64,000 nt of DNA from Flagellimonas_A sp039592695 (GTDB lineage: Bacteria; Bacteroidota; Bacteroidia; Flavobacteriales; Flavobacteriaceae). Where the stretch lies: positions 310,001 to 374,000 of the forward strand of contig NZ_JBBUTK010000002.1 of NCBI RefSeq assembly GCF_039592695.1, in the 5' to 3' direction. The notes beneath the pieces are model-generated. The model was not told the DNA's origin, searched no databases, and saw only the letters and a program-made list of their open reading frames with translations. A program made the translations under genes and the position numbers. Below are positions 34,540-44,117 of this stretch, piece by piece; position 1 is the stretch's first letter; every line of letters begins with the position of its first letter.

Positions 34540-34665
34540 CGACCTCAATATTTAGGTGCGCAAAACTAAAAAAATAATTGGTATTGTGCTGTTAAAGAGG
34601 TGAGTTCTAAAACAAAAAGGGATGTATTTCAGCACCCCCGATATTTGCTTTGTTCAATTTTTGGT

Positions 34666-35037
34666 TCAAACAGAAACCATGACATTCTGATTGTTGTATT
34701 TGAGCAACAAGCGTGAATAAAAAGCAAGACTTTTAACGTCTTTCTCAAGGCATGATTTCAAAAATCCGAAGAGATTTTTAAAGAAGATATTGACCGGCAT
34801 GGTCTGCAAGGCGACATTTACGGTTGAAGGATCGTAATCATCGTCACTGACAATGACATCCATTTTTACGCGTTGCCGATCATAATCAATGTCCACACTG
34901 GCAGCATTGTAATGTTTTCGCAGCAGCACTTTGTGCAAATCTTGAAACTCATTTGGTATTTCTCCGCCAGCACAACTTCGGGCAATTAATTTTTCAATTT
35001 CCATCAAGATTCTCGTTGTCAATCTTGAAGTTTCCAT
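34666..35037 (-). CDS. Conserved hypothetical protein
   Basis: 123 residues, no signal peptide or membrane helix. Alternating helices and strands (ETSRLTTRILMEIEKLIARSC, VDIDYDRQRVKMDVIVSDDDYDPSTV, FFKNLFGFLKSCLEKDVKSLAFYSRLLL). Not recognised. Well isolated between neighbours. Confidence 0.72.
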   Translation of the reverse strand: METSRLTTRILMEIEKLIARSCAGGEIPNEFQDLHKVLLRKHYNAASVDIDYDRQRVKMDVIVSDDDYDPSTVNVALQTMPVNIFFKNLFGFLKSCLEKDVKSLAFYSRLLLKYNNQNVMVSV

Positions 35038-35161
35038 AGCTATACCTTTTAATCGTATTTACATAAAGATAACAGCAAAATGTATAACTTGTTGAAATTC
35101 AACATCGTAATTAACAGGTTTTAAGGCAAAATGTTGTGAACAAGAGTATTTCTGTGGTGTA

Positions 35162-35971
35162 TCAAGAGACAATTGAGGTATAGAACATATAATTTTTATT
35201 CAGAAAATTCTTACTAATTATACATTTTTTTCCATTTTTAACCTCAGAAGTAGTGTATTTTATATTTGGGAGATTTCTCTTTTTTGCCTCTTTTATGTAA
35301 TACGCTCTTTTCGTGGGGTGGTATGGATAGACCCCATTAAAGATCTCTTCCCAATAGTTGTTTTCGATTATGGCGACAATCATGTGTATGCAATCATCAA
35401 GATGTATCAGATTGACCAATTCGTCTCCGTTTTTTAAGCGTTCTTTTTTGGCCAAATGATACACGGGATGTCTTTCTGGGCCAATAAGACCACCAAAACG
35501 GACCACTGCTGTAGAAAAATCCGTTTGGTCAAAAAACAATTGTTCGGAAGCCAAAAGTTGCTTTCCCGATTCTGTTTCGGGCTCGGGTTTTGTTTCTTCG
35601 GTAATTTCTCCTTCTTGATTGCCGTATACTGAAGTGCTACTGACGAAAAGAACGTGTTGAATCTTATGATTCTTCATTTCGCTGTTAAGCAATTCCATCT
35701 TTTTGACATAATCTGAGTTGGGATTGCTTCGTAGCGCAGGCGGAACGTTAATCACCAGCACATCGATTTCGGACAAGAATCCGTTTACATCACCCTCAAT
35801 GCCATCTTCTGATAGTTTGACCAAAAAGGGAGAGATGCCATGAGACCGTAACCGCTCCAATTTTTCGGCGGATGTTGTCGTACCGCTTACATGATGACCC
35901 AGTTCTAAAAGTTTTTGGGCAAGGGGAAGGCCCAACCACCCACAGCCTAGAATACCAATGGACTTATTCAA
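35162..35971 (-). CDS. YeeZ-like NAD(P)-binding epimerase family protein
   Basis: 269 residues. N-terminal GILGCGWLGLPLAQKL Rossmann motif, then VINVPPALRSNP and VSSTSVYGNQEG with YG..., as in E. coli YeeZ (SDR-like, NADP-binding). The start is TTG at 35971. It overlaps the end of the M28 protease gene by 8 bases. Substrate unknown. Confidence 0.88.
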   Translation of the reverse strand: MNKSIGILGCGWLGLPLAQKLLELGHHVSGTTTSAEKLERLRSHGISPFLVKLSEDGIEGDVNGFLSEIDVLVINVPPALRSNPNSDYVKKMELLNSEMKNHKIQHVLFVSSTSVYGNQEGEITEETKPEPETESGKQLLASEQLFFDQTDFSTAVVRFGGLIGPERHPVYHLAKKERLKNGDELVNLIHLDDCIHMIVAIIENNYWEEIFNGVYPYHPTKRAYYIKEAKKRNLPNIKYTTSEVKNGKKCIISKNFLNKNYMFYTSIVS

Positions 35972-38246
35972 AGGTCAAGGTTTTGACGGTCATTATCGCA
36001 TCGTTGAGCACGAAGGGCATCGGAATGCTGTTCACCGGCCGATTGGGAACCCTAAATTTTGTGTTATGGAGCAAATCATGTGATGATTCGTGAAAGCTGA
36101 GCTTCAATTGCTGTTCTTTTGGAATTTTTATCGCTATTTGGGTTCCGCTATTGTCAGAAATATAGTGGGTCACCAATCTATTGCTACGCCTATTCTTCAG
36201 GTAGTGTTCAGAAAGTGGCACTTCGTTCACGCTACAGCCCAAAACAGTGATGTCGTTGGTGAAAACCTCAAGCCGGTTGACATCCCTTTGGGGAGTGACG
36301 TTGATATCAATATGTCTTTCTTGACCGATAACGGTATCGTTGGTCGCTTCTACTAAAGGGGTGGCAACTTTTCTGATGGGTACTTCAGCGGTATACGAAA
36401 ATCCAGTACTGTACTTGCTGCTCAATACAGGAAATTTCTTTGAATTTGAAGGCGCAATGTTTTCTGTCTGCAAAAACTCTGAATTCCATCCGATCAACCG
36501 TTTATCATACGTCGCCCAAATGGCTTGTTCATTGTCTTCGTCATATACATAAAGTAAGCTGCTGGGCTTAGGTCTTTTTTCGTTGAAGCCTGAACTGAGA
36601 TGCGATGCAATACCAAATATCGCCATGAGCAACAAAAAGAGAATGCCAAAACGTGCTTTGTGTTTTAATTCTGCCATCAATGGCAATGCCAAAGCAAACA
36701 ACAAAGTCGTCATGATTGATGTTGCCACGAGCATTTTGAGTCCGAGACCCACAGGAAACATCTTTAAGAACGGAGCGATCATAAATACCGCTGGTACCGC
36801 CAAAAAAGCCAACAAATAAGGATTTGGTTCCTTTTGGTTGACATGCACCAAGAGACCTGCAATCAAACCAAACACGGGCACGATAAAGAAGCTGGCACCT
36901 TTTAGATATACATTGGCCAATGCACAGATCAACAGCCAAATGATAATAGGGGCAATCAATAAATTTTCAGTCGCTGTTTTCTTGACTTTATGGTACGTCA
37001 AAAAACAGATGCCGAGCGACATGAAAACGATGACATAAATGTAAAAATGGCCATTGTAGGTGAAACCGTGCAGCATATCATTGAAGCCTGGGTACCACCA
37101 TTTCAATATGGGCCAGCTTACATAACCTAGAAATCCATTGACCAGTAGCGCAACGATAAACGGTACAAATCCCAAAAGCACCGATTTGACGTTCAACGTT
37201 CCTTTTTTGAAGCCAATGACCATAAAGACAATGAACAGTACGACTGCCAATAAAAAAAGCGGCCATATCCATTCGAAGGGATAGGATATCATCCTGAAAA
37301 ATGGCATGTTGAAATACACATGGTCGTTAGGACTTTTTAGGTCAGAAATGTCTTCTTGGCTGAAATGGTTCAACAAGGGCATCAAATAGCTTCCTTGGTG
37401 CAACAGTGAATTTCTATCCAAGCGTTGATAAGTATCCAAAGCGGTATGGTAATCGTAATGGTCATCGATGAAAGCAAAATTGAATCCGTCGATATCACCA
37501 TCCTCCCTAAATACAGTGAGATCGGTATCATTGGGGAGCATTTTGTAAATGCTATAGGCCAGAGAATTTGCGACTGGGTACTTGGGATTTGCCGCTACGA
37601 ATTCTTTCAACAACTTGGCATTGCCCCGATTGGTTTCGATGAGCATATAGCTCGGGCCACCACTGCCCCTCGCCTCAAAATTCAAAACCAGGCCCACATC
37701 TTTCGCCCAAGGATGGTTGTTCACAAACAAGTCTGCACCGTTCAGGCCCAATTCTTCGGCATCGGAAATCAGGATGATAATATCATTTTTCGGTATTTTT
37801 TTACTGGATAAAAAAGCCCGGACGCCTTCTAAGATTGTCGCAACACCACTGCCGGCGTCGCTGGCACCAAACGATGAATGCGGACTACTGTCGTAGTGCG
37901 ACAATAAAAGAAGTGCCTTTCCTTGACCCGTACCGTTGATTCGGGCCAGAATATTGGTGGCCTTACTGAGGTTGGCCCAATCACCTGCGGTGTAGCCCGA
38001 TTGAATACTGGTTTCAAGCCCCAACTTTTTCAGTTCTGACAGAATGTATTGTCGTACCGTTTCGTGGGCCTCGAAACCAACGGCGTGTGGTTCTCTTGAG
38101 ATATTCTTGACATGAACAAGGGCCCTATCTGCCGAGAATTCGGTTGATGTGGTATCTTCTGTGGGATATTGTGGCATCAATGCCCTGTAGCTCAGATATG
38201 CGGCCAAAAAGAGAAGAAAAAATGCCAATGTGCGAGAAAACGTCAT
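35964..38246 (-). CDS. M28 family metallopeptidase with membrane domain
   Basis: 760 residues. A short N-terminal membrane segment, then an M28 peptidase domain (about 40-300) with metal-binding motifs SHYDSSPHSSFGASDAGSG, ISDAEELGLNGA and LNFEARGSGG; the C-terminal half has about eight membrane helices and an exposed tail, like the vacuolar membrane protease Pff1. It probably trims peptides outside the membrane. Overlaps the YeeZ-like gene by 8 bases. Confidence 0.92.
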   Translation of the reverse strand: MTFSRTLAFFLLFLAAYLSYRALMPQYPTEDTTSTEFSADRALVHVKNISREPHAVGFEAHETVRQYILSELKKLGLETSIQSGYTAGDWANLSKATNILARINGTGQGKALLLLSHYDSSPHSSFGASDAGSGVATILEGVRAFLSSKKIPKNDIIILISDAEELGLNGADLFVNNHPWAKDVGLVLNFEARGSGGPSYMLIETNRGNAKLLKEFVAANPKYPVANSLAYSIYKMLPNDTDLTVFREDGDIDGFNFAFIDDHYDYHTALDTYQRLDRNSLLHQGSYLMPLLNHFSQEDISDLKSPNDHVYFNMPFFRMISYPFEWIWPLFLLAVVLFIVFMVIGFKKGTLNVKSVLLGFVPFIVALLVNGFLGYVSWPILKWWYPGFNDMLHGFTYNGHFYIYVIVFMSLGICFLTYHKVKKTATENLLIAPIIIWLLICALANVYLKGASFFIVPVFGLIAGLLVHVNQKEPNPYLLAFLAVPAVFMIAPFLKMFPVGLGLKMLVATSIMTTLLFALALPLMAELKHKARFGILFLLLMAIFGIASHLSSGFNEKRPKPSSLLYVYDEDNEQAIWATYDKRLIGWNSEFLQTENIAPSNSKKFPVLSSKYSTGFSYTAEVPIRKVATPLVEATNDTVIGQERHIDINVTPQRDVNRLEVFTNDITVLGCSVNEVPLSEHYLKNRRSNRLVTHYISDNSGTQIAIKIPKEQQLKLSFHESSHDLLHNTKFRVPNRPVNSIPMPFVLNDAIMTVKTLTFE

Positions 38247-38364
38247 TCGGTAGTTGTTGTTGGTTGATTATAAAATTAAGAATGCTGCCCTTTAAAATCG
38301 GTAAAAACTTAAATATTTCACAAAAAATCACTAACTTTATTAATCAACCTTAAACCAAAATACC

Positions 38365-38835
38365 ATGGCAATTAAGAGTTTTCAAGGACGGAGAGCGAAG
38401 GATGAAACCAAAAAAGGCCATAACGCGCCTATTCTGGTCGAGGATTATATGACGAAGAAGCTGGTGACCTTTTCACCCGACCAATCCATTTTAGAAGTGA
38501 TGGAAGCCTTTGCGAAACACCATATCTCTGGTGGCCCGGTAATGGATGACAATGGCTTTTTGGTGGGCATCATCTCAGAGGCGGATTGCATGAAGACCAT
38601 CTCAGAAAGCCGCTATTTCAACCAACCAATTTTGGATAAAAGCGTGGAGCGTTTCATGACCAAAAATGTAGAGACCATACCCCATGATATGAGCATCTTT
38701 GATGCGGCAGGTGTCTTTGACCGTCACAACCGCAGAAGATTGCCCGTGATGAAAGACGGCATTTTGGTGGGCCAGATCAGCAGAAAAGACGTAGTCATCG
38801 CTGCATTGAAAATGAGCGGTGCCAATTGGAAATAG
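38365..38835 (+). CDS. CBS-domain pair protein
   Basis: 156 residues with a basic N-terminal stretch (about 30 residues) and two CBS motifs: VEDYMTKKLVTFSPDQSILEVMEAFAKHHISGGPVMDDNGFLVGIISEAD and VERFMTKNVETIPHDMSIFDAAGVFDRHNRRRLPVMKDGILVGQISRKD. Stand-alone CBS pairs bind adenine nucleotides and regulate enzymes. Partner unknown. Confidence 0.9.
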   Translation: MAIKSFQGRRAKDETKKGHNAPILVEDYMTKKLVTFSPDQSILEVMEAFAKHHISGGPVMDDNGFLVGIISEADCMKTISESRYFNQPILDKSVERFMTKNVETIPHDMSIFDAAGVFDRHNRRRLPVMKDGILVGQISRKDVVIAALKMSGANWK

Positions 38836-38919
38836 AAAAGCCCCTCCCAACCCTCCCCTCAAGGGAGGGCTTATAAATTTTCTCATGACATTTCCGTACA
38901 AAACACATTTATTATAGTT

Positions 38920-38976
38920 CCCCTCTTAAGTTTAAGAGGGGTGGTTTCCTGCTTTTTGCAGGGAAGCGGGGAGTTT
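38920..38976 (+). repeat. Two-stem G/C-rich repeat, unit A2
   Basis: CCCCTCTTaagtttAAGAGGGG, then TGG, then second stem TTCCTGC...TGCAGGGAA, then GCGGGGAGTTTT. Faces an inverted unit (38990-39050). A partial piece (38839-38873) precedes it. Confidence 0.6.
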
Positions 38977-38989
38977 TGCCAATATTTTC

Positions 38990-39050
38990 AAAACCCTCTG
39001 TCCTGACTGAAAATGTCAGGACACCTCTCCCTTTGTCTAAAGGAAGGAGC
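38990..39050 (-). repeat. Two-stem G/C-rich repeat, unit A3 (inverted)
   Basis: Read on the minus strand: CTCCTTCCTTTagacAAAGGGAGAG, TG, second stem TCCTGAC...GTCAGGA, then AGAGGGTTTT. Same plan as the other units. Confidence 0.6.
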
Positions 39051-39086
39051 AAAAAATTCCCCAGTGGGGGAGCTAGAAGGGGCCTT

Positions 39087-39440
39087 TTACTCCCGCTTCA
39101 CAATCATATAATAATCATTGTCCAACGGCAGGTAGCCCAAATCATAGACAAAATAATAGGTCGTGCCCTTTTTCGTGGTGTAGAGGTTGGTGATGTACTC
39201 AAAATCAAAACCTTTGTCCATCAATCGGGTCTTGGTCGTACGGGTCTTTCCGTCTTTGAGATTGAAGCTGTCTAAAATCCGGTAATTCTTTCGCAAGCGA
39301 TTATTGATATTGCGCACCAGATTTTTACTGTCTTTGTTCAGCTTGTTGTTGTAGGCGTTGCGGCAGTAATCGGAACAGAATTTTTTGTCTACCCGACCCT
39401 TGATTTCAGTTTCACATTCCAAACACGTTCGTTCTGCCAT
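39087..39440 (-). CDS. Small zinc-ribbon protein
   Basis: 117 residues from ATG 39440 (a GTG one codon earlier is possible). The N-terminus is a Cys4 zinc ribbon, CLEC...KFCSDYCRNAYNN, as in DUF2116-like ribbons; the rest (NINNRLRKNYRILDSFNL...) is helix then strands. It starts 9 bases after the VPS10/BNR gene ends. Role unknown. Confidence 0.8.
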   Translation of the reverse strand: MAERTCLECETEIKGRVDKKFCSDYCRNAYNNKLNKDSKNLVRNINNRLRKNYRILDSFNLKDGKTRTTKTRLMDKGFDFEYITNLYTTKKGTTYYFVYDLGYLPLDNDYYMIVKRE

Positions 39441-39449
39441 CACTTCTAG

Positions 39450-42400
39450 CTACTCTTTTAGAATCAATGCGGGTAACTCTAGGGCTGCGTAGAGTTTGTT
39501 GAACGCCTCCATCTCGGTATTGACTAGGGCCTCTTTTTCATTTTCATAGATTTGCCAGGCCGCCAAGAGGTCTTGTAAACGTTCTTTTGCCCCTTCGGTG
39601 ACTTTGGGTTCAGCAACATCGACAAAGCTCTTAAGATGCATAAAATCTGCATTCAGTTGATTGTGAAAGTTGATGACATCTTGAAAGGTCTTTTGCTTGG
39701 GTTGGATGAGGTGCTCTTCCCAGGTAGTAATTCGTTTGGTCAAACTATCCCCTTTGGCCACAAGCTCCTTGGCGGCCTCGTTATCCTTTAGCAACTTTTT
39801 ATAGGATTTCAATTGGTTTTTTGCGGAACGCATCTGGTTCACCGCATTGTGCATTGCTTTCAGCGTATTTCCAATTTGGTTCAAAACAGATTGCTGTTCA
39901 GCGTATTCCTCTGGTGAGGCCTTAATTTTCGGATTTGCCAAAACGTTGGCCGTAGTTTCCACGGTCTCACCTTCTGAACTGAGCCGCAAGGTATAGGTGC
40001 CCGGAGCTACCCTTGCTCCTTGATAATTCCCAAAGACAAACACTCTATCTATAGCCGGAATGGCCTCTTTCCTGAAATCCCACGTAAAGCGGTTGTAGCC
40101 TTTTTTGCTTGGCAGTACCTGAGGCTTTGGTGGGCCACCCGGCCATGTCTTAAAATCTTTTGGCTTTTGGTTGGTATAGGTGCGAATGACGTTTCCGCCT
40201 TGAAGCACTTCCAATTTGAGTTCGGTGGAATCCAGTTTTTGGGGTAGGTAGTAATCAATGGTAACCCCAGATTTCGGATTTTCCCCCAAACCGGGTACAG
40301 GTTTCTCAGGGCTTCCCCCAAAGATGCGATAGCTGTCTTTTGGGGTTGCCATTTTAAGCTGCTCTTGGGTATCATAGCTGTTTTGAATGGCTCCCACATC
40401 ATCCAAAATCCAAAACGAACGTCCGGCCGTGGCAATGACCAAATCATTGTCTTGAATGGTGATGTCATTGATTGGAACAACGGGCAGGTTCAATTGGAAC
40501 TTCTGCCAGTGCTGACCATCATCCAAAGAAACATACAGCCCGGTTTCGGTTCCGGCATACAGCAGCCCTTTCTTCTTTTTGTCTTCCCGAACAACGCGCA
40601 CAAAAGTGTGCTTGTCGGTGATGCCATTGGTCATCTTCGTCCATGTTTCACCGTAGTTCGATGTTTTGAACACATACGGTTTTAAGTCCATGGATTTATA
40701 GCGCATCACGGCGATATAGGCGGTTGCTGGGTCATGGGGTGATACTTCGATGCTGTTGATGATGCCGTTGCCGATATTAGGTGGGGTAATATTGGTCCAA
40801 TTGGCTCCGCCGTCTTTGGTAATATGCACCAAACCATCATCACTGCCTGCATAGAGCACTCCCTTTTCGTGGGGCGACTCTACCAAATACATCAACGTAT
40901 TGTAGTTTTCGCCACCTGCAGCTTCATTGGTGTACGGCCCACCGCCAGGACCTTGCTTGTCTTCTTCGTTTCTTGTCAAATCAGGACTCACCACTTCCCA
41001 ACTATGGCCACCATCCGTAGTCTTAAAAACCACGTTGCCCGCGTGGTAAATGGTGTTTCGGTCATGGGGGGAGCTGATTATCGGAGCATTCCAGTTGTAA
41101 CGGTATTTAAAATCCTTCGGAACCTTGCCAAGACCCAACTCTGGATATGCTTTTATTGGTTTTCCCTCTCGGGAAGCTTTCAGCCATTTTTCGATAATGC
41201 CTTGGTAGCACCCTCCATAGACCACTTCAGGGTTGTCAGGGTCAAAGGCAAGATAGGCACTTTCGCAACCTGCGACCGAATACCAATCTTTCCAATCGAT
41301 ACCCGCATCATTGGTACGACTGGCAATGGCAATGGCCGAATTATCCTGTTGACCGCCATACACATTGTAAGGAACCAAGTTGTCGGTAATGACACGGTAA
41401 AACTGTGAAGTGGCCTGGTTTTGTTGGGTGCTCCAACTCTTTCCACCATTATTTGAAACATTGGCACCGCCATCATTGGAGTTGATCATAATCTGATTGT
41501 TATGAGGATGAATCCATAAATGGTGATTGTCGCCATGGGGAGTGGGCAGGGGCTTAAACGATTTACCACCGTCGATGGATTTTGTGACCGGCGCATTGAG
41601 CACGTAAACCACGTTTTCATCCTGCGGGTCGGCAAAAATCTCCATGTAGTACCACGAGCGGGCTATGTTGATGCGGTCTTTATTGATTTGTTTCCATTTT
41701 TTTCCGGCGTCATCGCTTCGATAGACCCCTCCTTTTTCATCTTCCGCTTCAATCACGGCAAACACGAGTTCAGGATTCGCTCTTGAAACTGAGATGCCCG
41801 CCTTGCCAAATGCCGCCGGAAGTCCTTCCTTGAGTTGCTTCCATGTAGTACCACCATCGGTTGATTTGTAGATGCCCGAGGAAGGTCCACCGGATTCCAT
41901 TTTCCACGGATAGCGTTGGTGTTGCCACATTGCCGCGTACAGAATTAGCGGATTGTTCATATCCATCGATAAAGAGGAAGTACCAGTGGTTGAATCAACG
42001 AAAAGCACACGCTCCCAGTTTGAACCCCCGTCCATTGAACGATAAACACCCCGCTGTTCAGAAGGGCCATACTGCGCCCCCTGTGCCGAAACAAAGATAA
42101 TATCAGGATTTGTCGGATGGATGATGACATCTGAAATATGTCGGGTCTCATCCAGACCGATAGGCTTCCAGGTCTTGCCCGCATCCGTGGATTTATAGAC
42201 CCCATCACCCATGGAAGTCATCACGCCGCGTGCAGCATGCTCGCCCATGCCAGCAATAACGATATTCGGATTGCTTTCCGATACGGCGATAGCGCCCACA
42301 GTACCTGTTTTTAATTGGCCGTCTGAAATATTCTTCCAAGTCATGCCGTCATCAACCGTTTTCCAGATGCCACCTCCTGTAGTGCCCATATAATAGGTCA

Positions 42401-42596
42401 TGGGTTGCCCGACAACGCCTGTAGAAGCCACACTTCGACCTCCACGAAAGGGACCGATATTTCGCCATTTCAATCCAGAATACAGCGAATCGTCCAAAAC
42501 AATGGAAGGACCCGTATCCTTTTTCTTCTTGCGCTGGGCAGCAGCTAGTAACGGAACTAGGGCAAAAACAAGCAGCAGTACTTTAAGCGTTCTCAT
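39450..42596 (-). CDS. VPS10/BNR beta-propeller exported protein
   Basis: 1048 residues. Signal peptide MRTLKVLLLVFALVPLLAAAQ; then many BNR/sortilin-type propeller repeats with the pattern STDGGxTW (KTVDDGMTWKNI, KSTDAGKTWKPI, RSMDGGSNWERV, KSTDGGTTWKQL); the last 250 residues form a beta domain and a coiled-coil helix region (LNQIGNTLKAMHNAVNQMRSAKNQLKS). Such exported propellers in Bacteroidota are annotated as VPS10 domain or glycosyl hydrolase-like; catalytic activity is uncertain. Confidence 0.9.
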   Translation of the reverse strand: MRTLKVLLLVFALVPLLAAAQRKKKKDTGPSIVLDDSLYSGLKWRNIGPFRGGRSVASTGVVGQPMTYYMGTTGGGIWKTVDDGMTWKNISDGQLKTGTVGAIAVSESNPNIVIAGMGEHAARGVMTSMGDGVYKSTDAGKTWKPIGLDETRHISDVIIHPTNPDIIFVSAQGAQYGPSEQRGVYRSMDGGSNWERVLFVDSTTGTSSLSMDMNNPLILYAAMWQHQRYPWKMESGGPSSGIYKSTDGGTTWKQLKEGLPAAFGKAGISVSRANPELVFAVIEAEDEKGGVYRSDDAGKKWKQINKDRINIARSWYYMEIFADPQDENVVYVLNAPVTKSIDGGKSFKPLPTPHGDNHHLWIHPHNNQIMINSNDGGANVSNNGGKSWSTQQNQATSQFYRVITDNLVPYNVYGGQQDNSAIAIASRTNDAGIDWKDWYSVAGCESAYLAFDPDNPEVVYGGCYQGIIEKWLKASREGKPIKAYPELGLGKVPKDFKYRYNWNAPIISSPHDRNTIYHAGNVVFKTTDGGHSWEVVSPDLTRNEEDKQGPGGGPYTNEAAGGENYNTLMYLVESPHEKGVLYAGSDDGLVHITKDGGANWTNITPPNIGNGIINSIEVSPHDPATAYIAVMRYKSMDLKPYVFKTSNYGETWTKMTNGITDKHTFVRVVREDKKKKGLLYAGTETGLYVSLDDGQHWQKFQLNLPVVPINDITIQDNDLVIATAGRSFWILDDVGAIQNSYDTQEQLKMATPKDSYRIFGGSPEKPVPGLGENPKSGVTIDYYLPQKLDSTELKLEVLQGGNVIRTYTNQKPKDFKTWPGGPPKPQVLPSKKGYNRFTWDFRKEAIPAIDRVFVFGNYQGARVAPGTYTLRLSSEGETVETTANVLANPKIKASPEEYAEQQSVLNQIGNTLKAMHNAVNQMRSAKNQLKSYKKLLKDNEAAKELVAKGDSLTKRITTWEEHLIQPKQKTFQDVINFHNQLNADFMHLKSFVDVAEPKVTEGAKERLQDLLAAWQIYENEKEALVNTEMEAFNKLYAALELPALILKE

Positions 42597-42672
42597 TCGG
42601 TCGGTTTTGATGGAGAAAGATACGAAACAGCGATAATACTTTTAAAATGGTGTTAAAACTAAAATTTTATTT

Positions 42673-42686
42673 GGAACGTTCGTTCT
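42673..42686. promoter_or_regulatory. TetR operator candidate 1
   Basis: GGAACGTTCGTTCT, palindromic apart from its last base. It lies just upstream of the -7 box and overlaps the -33 region. Confidence 0.5.
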
Positions 42687-42694
42687 ATTATTGA

Positions 42695-42702
42695 TATGTT
42701 TG
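42695..42702 (+). promoter_or_regulatory. Promoter -7 box of SDR/tetR operon
   Basis: TATGTTTG matches TAnnTTTG, with TTTG at 42670-42673 as a possible -33 box. It is bracketed by two operators. Confidence 0.5.
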
Positions 42703-42707
42703 TATCG

Positions 42708-42721
42708 GAATGATTGTTCCA
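42708..42721. promoter_or_regulatory. TetR operator candidate 2
   Basis: GGAATGATTGTTCC; its reverse complement differs from operator 3 (43519) at one of 14 bases. It covers the expected transcription start. Confidence 0.6.
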
Positions 42722-42751
42722 AAAAAAATGTAAATATCAAAAATTAAAATC

Positions 42752-43501
42752 ATGAAAAAATTAGAAGGAAAAGTAGCTATAATAACAGGAGCTACCAGTG
42801 GCATGGGCCTTGAAACTGCCAAACTTTTTTTAAACGAAGGGGCCAAGGTAGTATTGACCGGTAGAAGCCAAGAAAAATTGGATGCATTAACATCTGAACT
42901 TTCAGGAGACTATCTTTTGGTGAAGGCCGAAGCCTCAAATATATCAGACAGCGAAAAACTTATCGGCGAAGTCGTGGCCACTTTTGGTAAAATCGATGTG
43001 CTGTTTCTCAACGCAGGTATCTTTAGGTTAGAGACCATCGATTCGCTGTCTGAAGAAATTTATGACGAGGTACACGACATCAATGTACGCGGACCACTTT
43101 TTACGGTAAAGGCGGCGTACGAGCAACTTAATGAGGGAGCCAGCATCATCTTCAACACTTCAGTGGTGAACATCAAGGGTTTCGGTGGTATGGCGGCCTA
43201 TGCCTCTAGCAAAGCCGCGTTGCGATCGTTGACCAGAACGTTGGCCGCAGAGTTTGGTCCCAAGCAAATTCGTGTCAATGCCATTGCCCCTGGCCCTATC
43301 GACACCCCAATTTATAGCAAGCACAATGTGCCACAAGAGAATATTGACGAAATGGCTTCCAATTTTCCATCATTGGTAAGTTTGGGTCGCTTCGGAAAAG
43401 CTGATGAAGTCGCGACAACGGCATTGTTTCTTGCCTCATCGGATAGCAGCTATATTACGGGTGCCGAGATTCCCGTTGATGGCGGATTCGCACAGGTATA
43501 A
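42752..43501 (+). CDS. SDR family oxidoreductase
   Basis: 249 residues. TGATSGMG near the N-terminus, LNAG (FLNAGIF), catalytic Ser in NTSVVN, YASSK (Tyr/Lys) and the C-terminal GAEIPVDGGFAQV. All active-site residues are present. Substrate unknown. It shares an operator-flanked promoter with the tetR gene that follows, a common pairing where TetR senses the SDR substrate. Confidence 0.93.
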   Translation: MKKLEGKVAIITGATSGMGLETAKLFLNEGAKVVLTGRSQEKLDALTSELSGDYLLVKAEASNISDSEKLIGEVVATFGKIDVLFLNAGIFRLETIDSLSEEIYDEVHDINVRGPLFTVKAAYEQLNEGASIIFNTSVVNIKGFGGMAAYASSKAALRSLTRTLAAEFGPKQIRVNAIAPGPIDTPIYSKHNVPQENIDEMASNFPSLVSLGRFGKADEVATTALFLASSDSSYITGAEIPVDGGFAQV

Positions 43502-43518
43502 TTTTTTTAAATAAATTT

Positions 43519-43532
43519 GGAACAATTATTCC
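43519..43532. promoter_or_regulatory. TetR operator candidate 3
   Basis: GGAACAATTATTCC, palindromic, 3 bases before the tetR start codon, between the SDR and tetR genes. Confidence 0.6.
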
Positions 43533-43535
43533 AGT

Positions 43536-44117
43536 ATGCCGCGAACCAAACAGTTTGATGAAAAAGAAGTATTGAACAAGGCCATGGAACTCTTTTGGGA
43601 AAGGGGGTTCCATGCCACTTCAATGCAAGACCTGGTTACCCATTTGGGTATCAACAGGGCAAGTCTCTATGATACGTTTGGGAGCAAGGATGCGCTTTTC
43701 GAACAGGCTTTTGCGTTGTATCGTTCAACGGGTCGACAAATGCTTCATCGCTTTTTCGTGGAAAAGCATCCCGTTAAAGATAATTTCAAAAAACTTCTTG
43801 ATGTTGCTATAGACGAGGCCATAAATGACCCCGCCAAAAAAGGATGTTTTGTGGTCAATGTGACTACTGAAATGGTACCGGGCAATGATAGGTTGCATCA
43901 AGTGCTCCTTGAAAACAAACACTATGTGGAAACATTTTTTAGAGAACAGATTCAGAAAGGCATTGCCAAAGGTGAAATAGGGAATCATGTGAATCCAAAT
44001 AGTACTGCAGAAGCAATTTTTACTTTTTACAGTGGCCTTCGGGTGGTTGCGAAGGTAGAACCTGATGTTGAAAAACTTCAAAAAATGGTTCGGGTCGTGC
44101 TCTCGATTTTAGATTAA
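43536..44117 (+). CDS. TetR/AcrR family transcriptional regulator
   Basis: 193 residues. N-terminal HTH (about 27-47: LVTHLGINRASLYDTFGSKDALFEQAF) and a helical ligand domain with IDEAINDPAKKGCFVVNVTTEM, typical of TetR group C members. It follows an SDR gene and is bracketed by three matching palindromes, so autorepression is likely. Its end overlaps the convergent DUF6265 gene by 4 bases. Confidence 0.92.
   Translation: MPRTKQFDEKEVLNKAMELFWERGFHATSMQDLVTHLGINRASLYDTFGSKDALFEQAFALYRSTGRQMLHRFFVEKHPVKDNFKKLLDVAIDEAINDPAKKGCFVVNVTTEMVPGNDRLHQVLLENKHYVETFFREQIQKGIAKGEIGNHVNPNSTAEAIFTFYSGLRVVAKVEPDVEKLQKMVRVVLSILD

Noticed and set aside
42597..42671. Separate promoter of the VPS10/BNR gene controlled by the TetR sites
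   Set aside because: The operators lie over the SDR promoter; no clear box pointing left could be placed.
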